From positions 1 through 6,721 of the forward strand of contig JBNJFG010000097.1 in NCBI GenBank assembly GCA_051746665.1: 6,721 nucleotides of DNA. The letters are read 5' to 3'. Of this stretch, positions 1-5,635 are shown one piece after another. Below the pieces are notes generated by a model. It had not been told where the DNA came from and made no database searches. It saw only the letters and a list, made by a program, of their open reading frames with translations. Source of the stretch: Halanaerobium sp051746665 (GTDB taxonomy: Bacteria; Bacillota; Halanaerobiia; Halanaerobiales; Halanaerobiaceae). Both the position numbers and the translations under genes were made by a program. Positions within the stretch are counted from its first letter, which is position 1. Each line of letters starts with the position of its first letter.

Positions 1-582
1 GCCTTAACAAAACTGCGTCAAATCTGCAATCACCCTGCTTTAATTTTAGGAGAGGATGCTAAGGCTCACAATTCAGGTAAACTTGATGCTTTAAGAGAAC
101 TTTTATCAGATGCCTTAAGTGGGGGTCACAAAATTATTGTTTTTAGTCAGTTTGTTAAAATGCTGAAATTAATTAGAAATGATTTAGACCAGGATGGAAT
201 TAATTATCTCTACCTTGACGGCTCAACCCGCAAAAGAATGGAAAAGGTAAGAGAATTCAACAGCAATCAAGAGGTTAAAGTCTTTCTGATCAGTCTTAAA
301 GCAGGTGGGGTTGGCTTAAATCTGACAGCTGCTGATATGGTTGTCCATGTTGACCCCTGGTGGAATCCGATGGTGGAAAGACAGGCAACAGATAGAGCCC
401 ACCGCCTCGGTCAGGAAAATAGGGTTATGGTCTATAAGCTGATTACCAGAGGTACAGTCGAAGAAAAGATGTTAAAACTGCAGCAGAAAAAGCAGGATTT
501 ATTTGATAATATAATTGAAAATAATGTTAATCCAATTAAAGCAGTCAGCTGGGAAGATATTCAGGAGCTGTTGGCCTATTAA
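1..582 (+). CDS. SNF2-family DEAD/H-box helicase, C-terminal part (5' end outside window)
   Basis: This is an open frame from the first base to TAA at 580-582, 193 residues, with no start in the window. It is the second RecA-like lobe of an SNF2/Swi2-type ATP-dependent DNA translocase. Visible in order are the LRQICNHP segment (residues 5-12), motif IV KIIVFSQF (44-51), LDGST (72-76), motif V with SLKAGGVGLNLTAAD (98-112), DPWWNP (118-123) and motif VI QATDRAHRLGQ (128-138), whose arginines 132 and 135 are in the arginine-finger positions. The tail ends in a W-x-D-I-x-E-L-L pattern common at the C-terminus of bacterial SNF2 proteins. The ATP-binding lobe (motifs I-III) and any SWIM zinc domain would lie upstream of the window. 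Family members remodel protein-DNA complexes; the target of this one cannot be told. An internal ATG at 160 is not a credible start because conserved motif IV precedes it. Confidence 0.95.
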   Translation, partial: ALTKLRQICNHPALILGEDAKAHNSGKLDALRELLSDALSGGHKIIVFSQFVKMLKLIRNDLDQDGINYLYLDGSTRKRMEKVREFNSNQEVKVFLISLKAGGVGLNLTAADMVVHVDPWWNPMVERQATDRAHRLGQENRVMVYKLITRGTVEEKMLKLQQKKQDLFDNIIENNVNPIKAVSWEDIQELLAY

Positions 583-634
583 ATATTTTAAAATAACGAT
601 TGGCTAATTGGAGTTTCAATAAGGAGAGATTAAG

Positions 635-1408
635 ATGGAGCAGCAGAACTTAACTAATCAATTAAAGTCAGAACTTTATCAGACGATTTATAAGCGGAAA
701 TCAGTCAGAAAATATGAACAAGAAAAATTAAGCCCGGCAGAGTTACAGGGTATTGAAGATTTTCTAAAAAAAGCAGCAGTTTTAGATCCAGACATTAAAT
801 TTGAAACAAAAATTGTTGATTCTGAGGCTGTAAAAAGTTTAATTCCAATTAAAGCACCTCATTATCTGCAGTTTTTTTCAGAGGCCAAAGGTGATTATCT
901 TTTAAATGCTGGTTTTATTCTGCAGCAGCTTGATTTATATCTTTCCAATAATGATCTGGGCAGCTGCTGGTTTGGGATGGCTAAACCTAAAAAAGAGATA
1001 ATGGCAGAATCAGATTTAGAATATGTGATTACCTTAGTTTTTGGTAAATCTAAGACAGAAAGTCAGCGTGATTCGATTGAAGATTTTGACCGCAAACCTC
1101 TGTCAGAAATAAAAAGTGGTGAAAACCATTATGATATCTTAGAGGCAGTCAGACTTGCACCATCTGCTACAAATGGACAGCCCTGGTATTTTATTTCAGA
1201 AAAAGATCAGATTCACCTATATCAGGTAGAGCCCAATTTTATTAAGAAATTTTTCTATGAAAAAATGAATAAAATTGATATGGGTATTGCTCTGGCTCAC
1301 CTCTGGCTGGCAGCAGATCATCACCAGCAAGAATTTAATGTTGAAAAATTAAGTGAAAGTCCGGTCAAAGTCGAAGGATATAACTATTTAACTACAGTTA
1401 AACTATAG
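635..1408 (+). CDS. Nitroreductase-fold protein (TM1586-type putative nitroreductase)
   Basis: This protein of 257 residues starts at ATG 635, with AAGGAG at 621-626 eight bases upstream. The N-terminal YKRKSVRKY (residues 19-27) is the typical FMN-phosphate-contacting arginine segment of nitroreductases. A second signature, RLAPSATNGQPW (173-184), and the helix DMGIALAHLWLAA (215-227) match the later FMN-binding part. Length and layout, with two nitroreductase-like halves in one chain, fit the TM1586-type 'putative TM nitroreductase' family (Pfam TM1586_NiRdase) better than the usual homodimeric 170-220 residue enzymes. Members are presumed to be cytoplasmic FMN-dependent NAD(P)H oxidoreductases, but physiological substrates are mostly unknown. 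It lies 52 bases after the helicase gene and 28 bases before the nucleoside hydrolase, so it is probably co-transcribed. Family is fairly sure; substrate unknown. Confidence 0.85.
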   Translation: MEQQNLTNQLKSELYQTIYKRKSVRKYEQEKLSPAELQGIEDFLKKAAVLDPDIKFETKIVDSEAVKSLIPIKAPHYLQFFSEAKGDYLLNAGFILQQLDLYLSNNDLGSCWFGMAKPKKEIMAESDLEYVITLVFGKSKTESQRDSIEDFDRKPLSEIKSGENHYDILEAVRLAPSATNGQPWYFISEKDQIHLYQVEPNFIKKFFYEKMNKIDMGIALAHLWLAADHHQQEFNVEKLSESPVKVEGYNYLTTVKL

Positions 1409-1436
1409 CTGATTAAATTTAACAGGAGATGATTTA

Positions 1437-2351
1437 GTGACTAAAAAAATAATAATTGATACAGATCCCGGAATAGATGATGCAGCAGCACTGGCAATTG
1501 CTTTAAATAATTCGGAAATTAAAGTAGAGATGCTGAGCACTGTGGCCGGGAATGTTAATTTAAATTATACAACTGAAAATGCTAAAAAGATTTTAGATTT
1601 TTTTGAGAAGGAGACGCCGCTGGCCCGTGGTAATTCTGCACCACTTTTAAGAGAATATGAGGATGCAAGTCAGTTTCACGGAGAAACAGGGATGAATGGT
1701 TATGATTTTCCGGCGAGCAGCCGCCAGCTTCTGCCTGAGCACGCTGCAGTTGAGATGAAAAAGAAAATTTTAGCTGCTGATCAGAAAATAAGCTTGGTTA
1801 CCATTGGTCCCCTGACAAATGCAGCTTTACTATTAACTATGTATCCTGAAGTTAAAGATAAAATTGAAGAAGTTGTGATTATGGGGGGTTCTACAATTGG
1901 GGGTAATACAAATTCAGCGGCTGAATTTAATATTAAAGTTGATCCCCATGCAGCACAGATGGTTATTAACTCCGGGCTGCCGATAACTATTTTTGGCCTC
2001 AGAACAACAAGTAAAGCGGTATTAAAGAAAAAAGATATTGAAACAATAAAAACTCTGGGGCAGGCAGGTGAAATGCTGTATTCCTTATTCACCCATTATC
2101 GGGGTGGGGATTTAGAAACTGTGGGTTTAATGATGCATGATATCTGTACTATCTGCTATCTTCTGCGGCCGGATATCTTTAAATTTCAAGAAACTCATTT
2201 AGAAGTAGCAGCTGCTGGCCCGGCTGCTGGAACTACTGTTGCAGACTTAGCTAATAGGTATAACGGTCAGAAGAATGTAAAGCTGGCAGTAGGAATTGAT
2301 CAAAAGCAGTTTAAAGACTGGATTATCGAAGAAATTAGAAAGTTAAAATAA
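1437..2351 (+). CDS. Inosine/uridine-preferring nucleoside hydrolase
   Basis: This 304-residue protein starts at GTG 1437, with AGGAG at 1424-1428 eight bases upstream. The conserved N-terminal motif begins six residues inside this start, where the family expects it. The enzyme splits the N-glycosidic bond of ribonucleosides to give free base and ribose, in nucleoside salvage or scavenging in the cytoplasm. The calcium/ribose-binding signature DTDPGIDDA covers residues 8-16, with Asp10, Asp14 and Asp15 as the expected metal and catalytic aspartates. Further family landmarks are FHGETGMNG (80-88), TIGPLTN (122-128), the MGG-to-EFN stretch ending in Glu163-Phe164-Asn165, and the MHD motif with His234-Asp235, the latter a calcium ligand by homology. 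Length is normal and no key residue is missing. The sequence does not separate inosine/uridine preference from pyrimidine-only preference (RihA/RihB/RihC), so no symbol is given. It is probably in an operon with its neighbours, only 32 bases before the DUF2905 gene. Confidence 0.93.
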   Translation: MTKKIIIDTDPGIDDAAALAIALNNSEIKVEMLSTVAGNVNLNYTTENAKKILDFFEKETPLARGNSAPLLREYEDASQFHGETGMNGYDFPASSRQLLPEHAAVEMKKKILAADQKISLVTIGPLTNAALLLTMYPEVKDKIEEVVIMGGSTIGGNTNSAAEFNIKVDPHAAQMVINSGLPITIFGLRTTSKAVLKKKDIETIKTLGQAGEMLYSLFTHYRGGDLETVGLMMHDICTICYLLRPDIFKFQETHLEVAAAGPAAGTTVADLANRYNGQKNVKLAVGIDQKQFKDWIIEEIRKLK

Positions 2352-2383
2352 AGAGCAAGCTTTTCAGGAGGGGGTTCTGGCAG

Positions 2384-2617
2384 ATGGAAGAATATAAAAC
2401 TATTGGAATTTTGCTGATAATGGTGGCTCTGATAATTGCTTTAGTGGGAGCAGTAATTTATTTTGCTGGATCTTCATTTTCCTGGTTTGGAAATTTACCC
2501 GGTGATCTAAAAGTGGAGCGTAAAAACTTTACTTTTTATTTTCCGATGGCAACGATGCTGGTTTTAAGTGTTGTTTTAAGTATAATAATTAAGCTGATCC
2601 TTTATTTTTTCAATTAA
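2384..2617 (+). CDS. Small two-helix membrane protein, DUF2905 family
   Basis: This 77-residue protein starts at ATG 2384. A strong AGGAGG lies at 2366-2371, with a rather long 12-base gap, although the G run continues to 2374 and shortens the effective spacing. Two hydrophobic segments are visible at roughly residues 7-28 and 57-76. Between them lies a polar loop with LPGDL (38-42), then RKNFTFYFP (46-54), the signature of the DUF2905 family. No catalytic residues are apparent and the function is unknown. In many bacteria, from general knowledge, members sit near ruvAB/queA; here the gene is the last of the unit behind a nucleoside hydrolase and is followed by a terminator. Family call is sure; role is not. 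Confidence 0.88.
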   Translation: MEEYKTIGILLIMVALIIALVGAVIYFAGSSFSWFGNLPGDLKVERKNFTFYFPMATMLVLSVVLSIIIKLILYFFN

Positions 2618-2625
2618 GAAATTAA

Positions 2626-2684
2626 ATCCCCGTTCTTTTTAAAAGTGTTAATTACTTTAAAAACACTTAAAAGAGAGCGGGGAT
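2626..2684. terminator. Bidirectional hairpin terminator between convergent genes
   Basis: A long inverted repeat pairs 2626-2649 (beginning ATCCCCG) with 2662-2684 (ending CGGGGAT), with small mismatches and a loop of about 12 AT-rich bases. The GC-rich base of the stem sits outside and the inner stem is AT-rich. A T run follows on the + side (2688-2692), and T-rich sequence follows on the - side. It lies between the stop of the DUF2905 gene (2617) and the stop of cheR (2700), which converge, so it most likely ends both transcripts. Confidence 0.8.
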
Positions 2685-2699
2685 AACTTTTTAAACAGC

Positions 2700-3491
2700 T
2701 TATTCTTTATTATATCTATAGATAGACTGATATACTTTTTCTAAATCATATTTTTCAGCTGAGAAAATATACTCTGTATTACCTAAAAAGAAATATGAAT
2801 CCTGGTTTAAAACAGTCAGGAATTTCTTTATCAGCTGATCTTTCATATCTTTGGTCAGGTAAATAAAGAAGTTACGGCTTAAAATAAGATCCCAGTTTCT
2901 ATCAAACCTACCATTAATCAAATCCTTTTCCTCAAAATTAACCAGCCTTCTAATCGATGAATCTAAGACAAAAAAGTTATTTTTATCAGGATGAGGCTTA
3001 AAATATTTCTGCATTAACTTATCTGAAACATTTTTTAGTGAATTTTCTCTGTAATTACCACTTTTAGCCTGCTCTATAATGGCGGGATCAAGGTCACTTG
3101 CATAAATTTCAAAACGATTTGAGGCCAGACCGAGTTCTTTTAAAATGATTGCCAGGGTATAGGGCTCACAGCCGTTAGAGCAGGGAGCACTCCAGATTCT
3201 AATCTTTCTTTTTTTATCTGCTAATTTTGGTAAGACATCATTTTTTAAAAATTTAAAGCTTTCGGGATTACGAAAAAATTCTGATGTATTAATTGTAAAG
3301 TGATTTAAGTAGGCTTCTCTAAAAGCTGTATCATTTTTAATTAAGTCTATACATTCATCAAAATCACTAACATCATATCTGCGCATTAAACTTTTGGTTC
3401 TTCTTTCAACTCGATCCAATTTATAGCCATCAAGATCAATATTTAATGTTTTTTTTGCCTGATCTTTAAAGTCCGAAAATGTTAAGCTCAT
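2700..3491 (-). CDS. cheR: CheR-type chemoreceptor glutamate methyltransferase
   Basis: This 263-residue protein starts at ATG 3491, preceded by GGAGGG (complement of 3501-3506) nine bases upstream. CheR transfers methyl groups from SAM to glutamates of methyl-accepting chemotaxis proteins, opposing CheB. The N-terminal helical domain (about 1-65) is followed by TINTSEFFRNP (66-76), with the expected Arg74. The Rossmann-like SAM domain contains RIWSAPCSNGCEPYT (98-112), ASDLDP (131-136), SRNFFIYL (205-212) and LGNTEYI (236-242). Length matches the 250-290 residue family. The SAM loop is unusual: typical CheR proteins read close to SAxxSTGEEPYS, whereas here Pro103, Asn106 and Cys108 change it, though the second Glu (109) is kept. 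CRNVLIY is replaced by SRNFFIY. No C-terminal TPR or other fusion is present. It lies 5 bases after cheB, with its ribosome site overlapping the cheB stop, so translation is probably coupled. Confidence 0.92.
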   Translation of the reverse strand: MSLTFSDFKDQAKKTLNIDLDGYKLDRVERRTKSLMRRYDVSDFDECIDLIKNDTAFREAYLNHFTINTSEFFRNPESFKFLKNDVLPKLADKKRKIRIWSAPCSNGCEPYTLAIILKELGLASNRFEIYASDLDPAIIEQAKSGNYRENSLKNVSDKLMQKYFKPHPDKNNFFVLDSSIRRLVNFEEKDLINGRFDRNWDLILSRNFFIYLTKDMKDQLIKKFLTVLNQDSYFFLGNTEYIFSAEKYDLEKVYQSIYRYNKE

Positions 3492-3496
3492 TTAAT

Positions 3497-4501
3497 TTAT
3501 CCCTCCACAATTTCAATTAGTCTTTTTGCTATCTCATTAATATTTAAGATTTCATCATAGGCACCCTTTGCTGCAGTAGAAGAAGGCATACCATAAACTA
3601 AGGCGCTTTCTTTAGCTTCTATTATACCATAGGCACCGTCATTTGTTAGTGCTTCCATTCCTAGTGCACCATCATGGCCCATACCGGTCAGGATTACAGC
3701 TGTTATTCGCTCTCCATTAAAATTTTTGGCAAGACTTTTCATCATATAATCTACTGAAGGACGAACACCATGTTCTTTTGGGTTTTGATTTAACTTAACC
3801 CGACCAATATTATTAATTTCTAAGTGATAATCTCCGGGTGCTAATAGGGCATGGCCCTTTTTTAATTTATCTCCTGCTGCTGCTTCTTTAATAGTTAAGC
3901 CTGATAAACTGTTTAATCTATCTGCCAGAGTTTTGGTAAAACCGGCCGGCATATGCTGAACAATAACAAAAGCGGCGGGGAAATTTTTGGGAATGCCGCT
4001 TAAAAGAGTTGATAGGGCTCTGGGACCACCGGAAGAGGTGCCAATAGCAACTATCGGAAATTCCTTAAGTTTTTTTCTAATCTTAACCGGCTTAACTACT
4101 CTTTCTTTTGTAGATTGATGAGCGGCCTTAAGTTTGGTTATTAGCTCTTCTTTGATCGAATCAATATTTAAAGAGATTGATCCACCAGGTTTAGGAATGA
4201 AATCAAAGGCTCCAATATCTAGAGCTTTAAAAACTGTTTCGCTGTTATCTAAGGCACTGACCATAATTACAGGTAGCTCAGAATATTTTTCTTTAACTAT
4301 TTTAAGTGTCTGGAGACCATTCAGTACCGGCATCTCTATATCAAGCATCAGTAAATCTGGCTTTTGGTTTATTAATTTATCAAGCAAATTCTGGCCATTA
4401 TAGGCTGTATCCATTACAGTAAGTTCTGAATCAGCTTCAACTGTATCAGAAAATATTTTGCGCATAAATGCTGAATCATCGCAGATCATAACTTTTAACA
4501 T
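3497..4501 (-). CDS. cheB: CheB chemoreceptor methylesterase/deamidase, response regulator
   Basis: This 334-residue protein has a receiver domain at about 1-120 and a CheB methylesterase domain at about 148-330. Receiver residues visible are Asp8 and Asp9 (acid pocket), Asp54 in LMLDIEMP (phosphorylation site), Ser82 and Lys104 (FIPKPG). The catalytic domain shows GTSSGGP (154-160, Ser156 by alignment), VQHMPAGF (181-188, His183) and LTGMGHDGALG (271-281, Asp277), matching the Ser-His-Asp triad. CheB removes methyl groups from, and deamidates, chemoreceptors when phosphorylated by CheA. I chose ATG 4501 because a perfect AGGAGG (complement of 4510-4515) lies eight bases upstream and the receiver domain then begins at residue 2. 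The frame stays open to an ATG at 4621, but those 40 extra residues resemble no domain and lie in AT-rich control sequence. It is first of a cheB-cheR operon, divergent from the late flagellar genes. Confidence 0.96.
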   Translation of the reverse strand: MLKVMICDDSAFMRKIFSDTVEADSELTVMDTAYNGQNLLDKLINQKPDLLMLDIEMPVLNGLQTLKIVKEKYSELPVIMVSALDNSETVFKALDIGAFDFIPKPGGSISLNIDSIKEELITKLKAAHQSTKERVVKPVKIRKKLKEFPIVAIGTSSGGPRALSTLLSGIPKNFPAAFVIVQHMPAGFTKTLADRLNSLSGLTIKEAAAGDKLKKGHALLAPGDYHLEINNIGRVKLNQNPKEHGVRPSVDYMMKSLAKNFNGERITAVILTGMGHDGALGMEALTNDGAYGIIEAKESALVYGMPSSTAAKGAYDEILNINEIAKRLIEIVEG

Positions 4502-4509
4502 CTTTAAAA

Positions 4510-4515
4510 CCTCCT
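4510..4515 (-). promoter_or_regulatory. Ribosome binding site that fixes the cheB start
   Basis: The minus strand reads a perfect AGGAGG here, eight bases before ATG 4501. This favours the short form of CheB over the in-frame ATG at 4621. Confidence 0.85.
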
Positions 4516-4523
4516 GCTTTTTA

Positions 4524-4541
4524 AGACTATATAGACTATAT
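4524..4541. repeat. Perfect 9-base tandem repeat upstream of cheB
   Basis: AGACTATAT occurs twice back to back (4524-4532 and 4533-4541). On the minus strand each copy contains TATAGT (complement of 4526-4531 and 4535-4540), which resembles a sigma-A -10 box, just upstream of the cheB ribosome site. No good -35 box is seen 16-18 bases further upstream for either copy. It may be the cheB promoter region, an operator, or chance in AT-rich DNA. Confidence 0.4.
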
Positions 4542-4598
4542 TCTGCAAATACAGTGAAAAACCTTTTTGAAAAAATAGTTTCAAAATTCTTTCTAAAA

Positions 4599-4607
4599 TG
4601 ATACAAT
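4599..4607 (+). promoter_or_regulatory. Possible extended -10 promoter for the yvyF-like gene
   Basis: TGATACAAT matches the extended -10 form TGnTATAAT at all but one position. The -35 position 17 bases upstream (4579-4584, TTTCAA) is weak, as is common with extended -10 promoters. Start of transcription would be near 4614, giving a leader of about 78 bases before ATG 4692. No sigma-28-like box is visible in this intergenic region. Confidence 0.4.
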
Positions 4608-4691
4608 ATATTTGATTTCAATAAAAAAGTCGAATTTTGTATTAAATATTATTCTATCAAATTAATCTTTAAAATAACAGGGGGTTTAAGA

Positions 4692-5111
4692 ATGAATCTA
4701 ATTAACTGTCAGGAATGTGGAAAAGTTTTTGCTTCTGCAGGACAGAAAGTTTGTCCTGACTGCAGCAAAAGTGAAGAAGAAAAATATGAACTGGTAAAAG
4801 ATTACCTCTGGGATCATCCTAACTCTACAGTTAAGACGGTATCTGATGCTACAGGAGTAGAGGAAAAGCTAATTATTAAATTTATTAAGGAAAATCGTCT
4901 TCAGAGTGAAGGCTTAGAAATTGATTACAAATTAAAGTGTAAGAGCTGTTCTAAAGAAATTGAAGCTGGTGTTTATTGTGAGAGCTGCCGGACTAAGATG
5001 ATTAACGATTTAAGCTCTAAACCGACTGAGGAATCTGAAAAAGATAAAGATAAAAAGAAAAAGAGTGACAAGATGTTTATAAGTGATAGATTTAAGAAAA
5101 AAAACAGATAA
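4692..5111 (+). CDS. YvyF/TIGR03826-type flagellar operon protein, zinc ribbons plus HTH
   Basis: This 139-residue protein starts at ATG 4692, with AGGGGG at 4679-4684 seven bases upstream. Cys6/Cys9 and Cys21/Cys24 form a CxxC-x11-CxxC zinc ribbon. A helix-turn-helix-like stretch follows at about 45-70 (TVKTVSDATGVEEKLIIKFI), resembling the MerR-type HTH noted in this family. A second CxxC pair set lies at Cys83/Cys86 and Cys96/Cys99. The tail (about 110-139) is very rich in Lys and acidic residues and is probably disordered. In Bacillus subtilis the homologous yvyF lies directly before flgM-flgN(yvyG)-flgK, the same order as here, which supports the assignment. The molecular role is not established; zinc and nucleic-acid binding are inferred from the motifs. 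A terminator follows, so it may be transcribed apart from flgM. Confidence 0.85.
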   Translation: MNLINCQECGKVFASAGQKVCPDCSKSEEEKYELVKDYLWDHPNSTVKTVSDATGVEEKLIIKFIKENRLQSEGLEIDYKLKCKSCSKEIEAGVYCESCRTKMINDLSSKPTEESEKDKDKKKKSDKMFISDRFKKKNR

Positions 5112-5149
5112 AGAAATAGATAGCATAGATGAATATAAGTCAGCTAATT

Positions 5150-5193
5150 CCGCCTGAAGGTGATTAAGAGCACTCTCGAGGCGGTTATTTTTT
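5150..5193 (+). terminator. Probable rho-independent terminator after the yvyF-like gene
   Basis: CCGCCT (5150-5155) pairs with AGGCGG (5179-5184). Imperfect inner pairing (GGTG near 5159 with CACT near 5171) extends the stem. The stem is followed at once by TTATTTTTT. It lies 38 bases after the yvyF-like stop and over 150 bases before flgM, so it should end, or attenuate, the upstream transcript. Confidence 0.7.
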
Positions 5194-5248
5194 AATTAAT
5201 TTAGCTGCAGTCTTATTTGGGAGATATAGTGAGATAATCTAACTTAAA

Positions 5249-5274
5249 GTCTTTAAACAGCCTTTAAAAAGACT
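5249..5274. repeat. Short inverted repeat upstream of the flgM promoter
   Basis: AGTCTTT (5249-5255) pairs with AAAGACT (5268-5274) around a 12-base loop. No T run follows, so it is not a typical terminator. It lies 10 bases before the proposed sigma-28 -35 box and could be an operator or chance. The rest of the 245-base gap between the yvyF-like gene and flgM shows only the terminator and promoter reported separately. Confidence 0.35.
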
Positions 5275-5283
5275 AGATAGAGT

Positions 5284-5310
5284 TTAACAAATAAGTTCAG
5301 CTGACGATAA
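5284..5310 (+). promoter_or_regulatory. Probable sigma-28 (SigD/FliA) flagellar promoter for flgM-flgN-flgK
   Basis: TTAA at 5284-5287, a 15-base spacer and GACGATAA at 5303-5310 match the sigma-28 consensus TAAA-N15-GCCGATAA at three of four and seven of eight positions. It lies about 45 bases before the flgM start, downstream of a terminator. In many flagellated bacteria flgM and the late genes are transcribed by sigma-28, so both context and match agree. The class is inferred from consensus only. Confidence 0.65.
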
Positions 5311-5343
5311 TAGTAGTAGAAGATAAAAAACTTTGATTAATCT

Positions 5344-5350
5344 GGAGGGG
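5344..5350 (+). promoter_or_regulatory. Ribosome binding site that fixes the flgM start
   Basis: GGAGGGG ends six bases before GTG 5357. A TTG at 5333 in the same frame has no comparable site and would place this Shine-Dalgarno sequence inside the coding region. Confidence 0.8.
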
Positions 5351-5356
5351 AAAACT

Positions 5357-5626
5357 GTGAAGATTGATAACATTAAAGCAGGACAAATAAAACAGTATTA
5401 TCAGCAGTTAAAACAAAAACAGGATAAAGCTGCTAAAAATTCTAAGAATGATCAGATAGAAATTTCTTCGCAGGCTAAAGGTATTTTAACTGCAAAGGCT
5501 GAGTTGAAAAGCAGACCTCAGATCAGAACAGAGAAAGTAGCAGATTTAAAAGCGAAGCTAGAAAATGGAAACTATCAGATAGACAGCAAAAAAATTGCTG
5601 AAAAAATGTTAAAAAATATCAAGTAG
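5357..5626 (+). CDS. flgM: FlgM, anti-sigma-28 factor
   Basis: This 89-residue protein starts at GTG 5357, chosen because GGAGGGG (5344-5350) is correctly spaced and the product then begins MKIDNI, typical for FlgM. FlgM binds sigma-28 (SigD/FliA) and keeps late flagellar genes off until the hook-basal body is finished and FlgM is exported or otherwise removed. The N-terminal half is polar and probably disordered. DQIEISSQA (32-40) matches the family's D-x-V-x-[IL]-S-x-x-A segment. The C-terminal RTEKVADLKAKLENG (57-71), followed by NYQIDSKKIAEKML (72-85), is the sigma-binding helical region. Length is normal (about 85-100). Its stop TAG overlaps the AGGTGA ribosome site of flgN, nine bases before the flgN start, so the two are probably translationally coupled. 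Confidence 0.92.
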   Translation: MKIDNIKAGQIKQYYQQLKQKQDKAAKNSKNDQIEISSQAKGILTAKAELKSRPQIRTEKVADLKAKLENGNYQIDSKKIAEKMLKNIK

Positions 5627-5635
5627 GTGAAATAA

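Noticed and set aside
160..582. Independent 140-residue helicase fragment starting at ATG 160
   Set aside because: The same frame is open to base 1 and encodes conserved SNF2 sequence before the ATG, so this is an internal methionine of a gene cut by the window edge and not a truncated gene.
1781..2092. 103-residue open frame on the minus strand
   Set aside because: It lies wholly inside the nucleoside hydrolase gene, whose motifs are unmistakable, and it has no recognisable domain. It is a shadow frame.
4134..4403. 89-residue open frame on the plus strand
   Set aside because: It is antisense to the receiver domain of cheB and shows no family signature. It is a shadow frame.
4502..4621. N-terminal extension of CheB with aromatic and basic residues
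   Set aside because: It resembles neither a signal peptide nor a domain, lies in AT-rich control sequence and precedes a perfect ribosome site for the standard CheB start.
5221..5240. Possible sigma-A promoter boxes TATAGT and GATAAT upstream of flgM
   Set aside because: Neither has an acceptable -35 box at 16-18 bases. The sigma-28 match downstream explains the context better.
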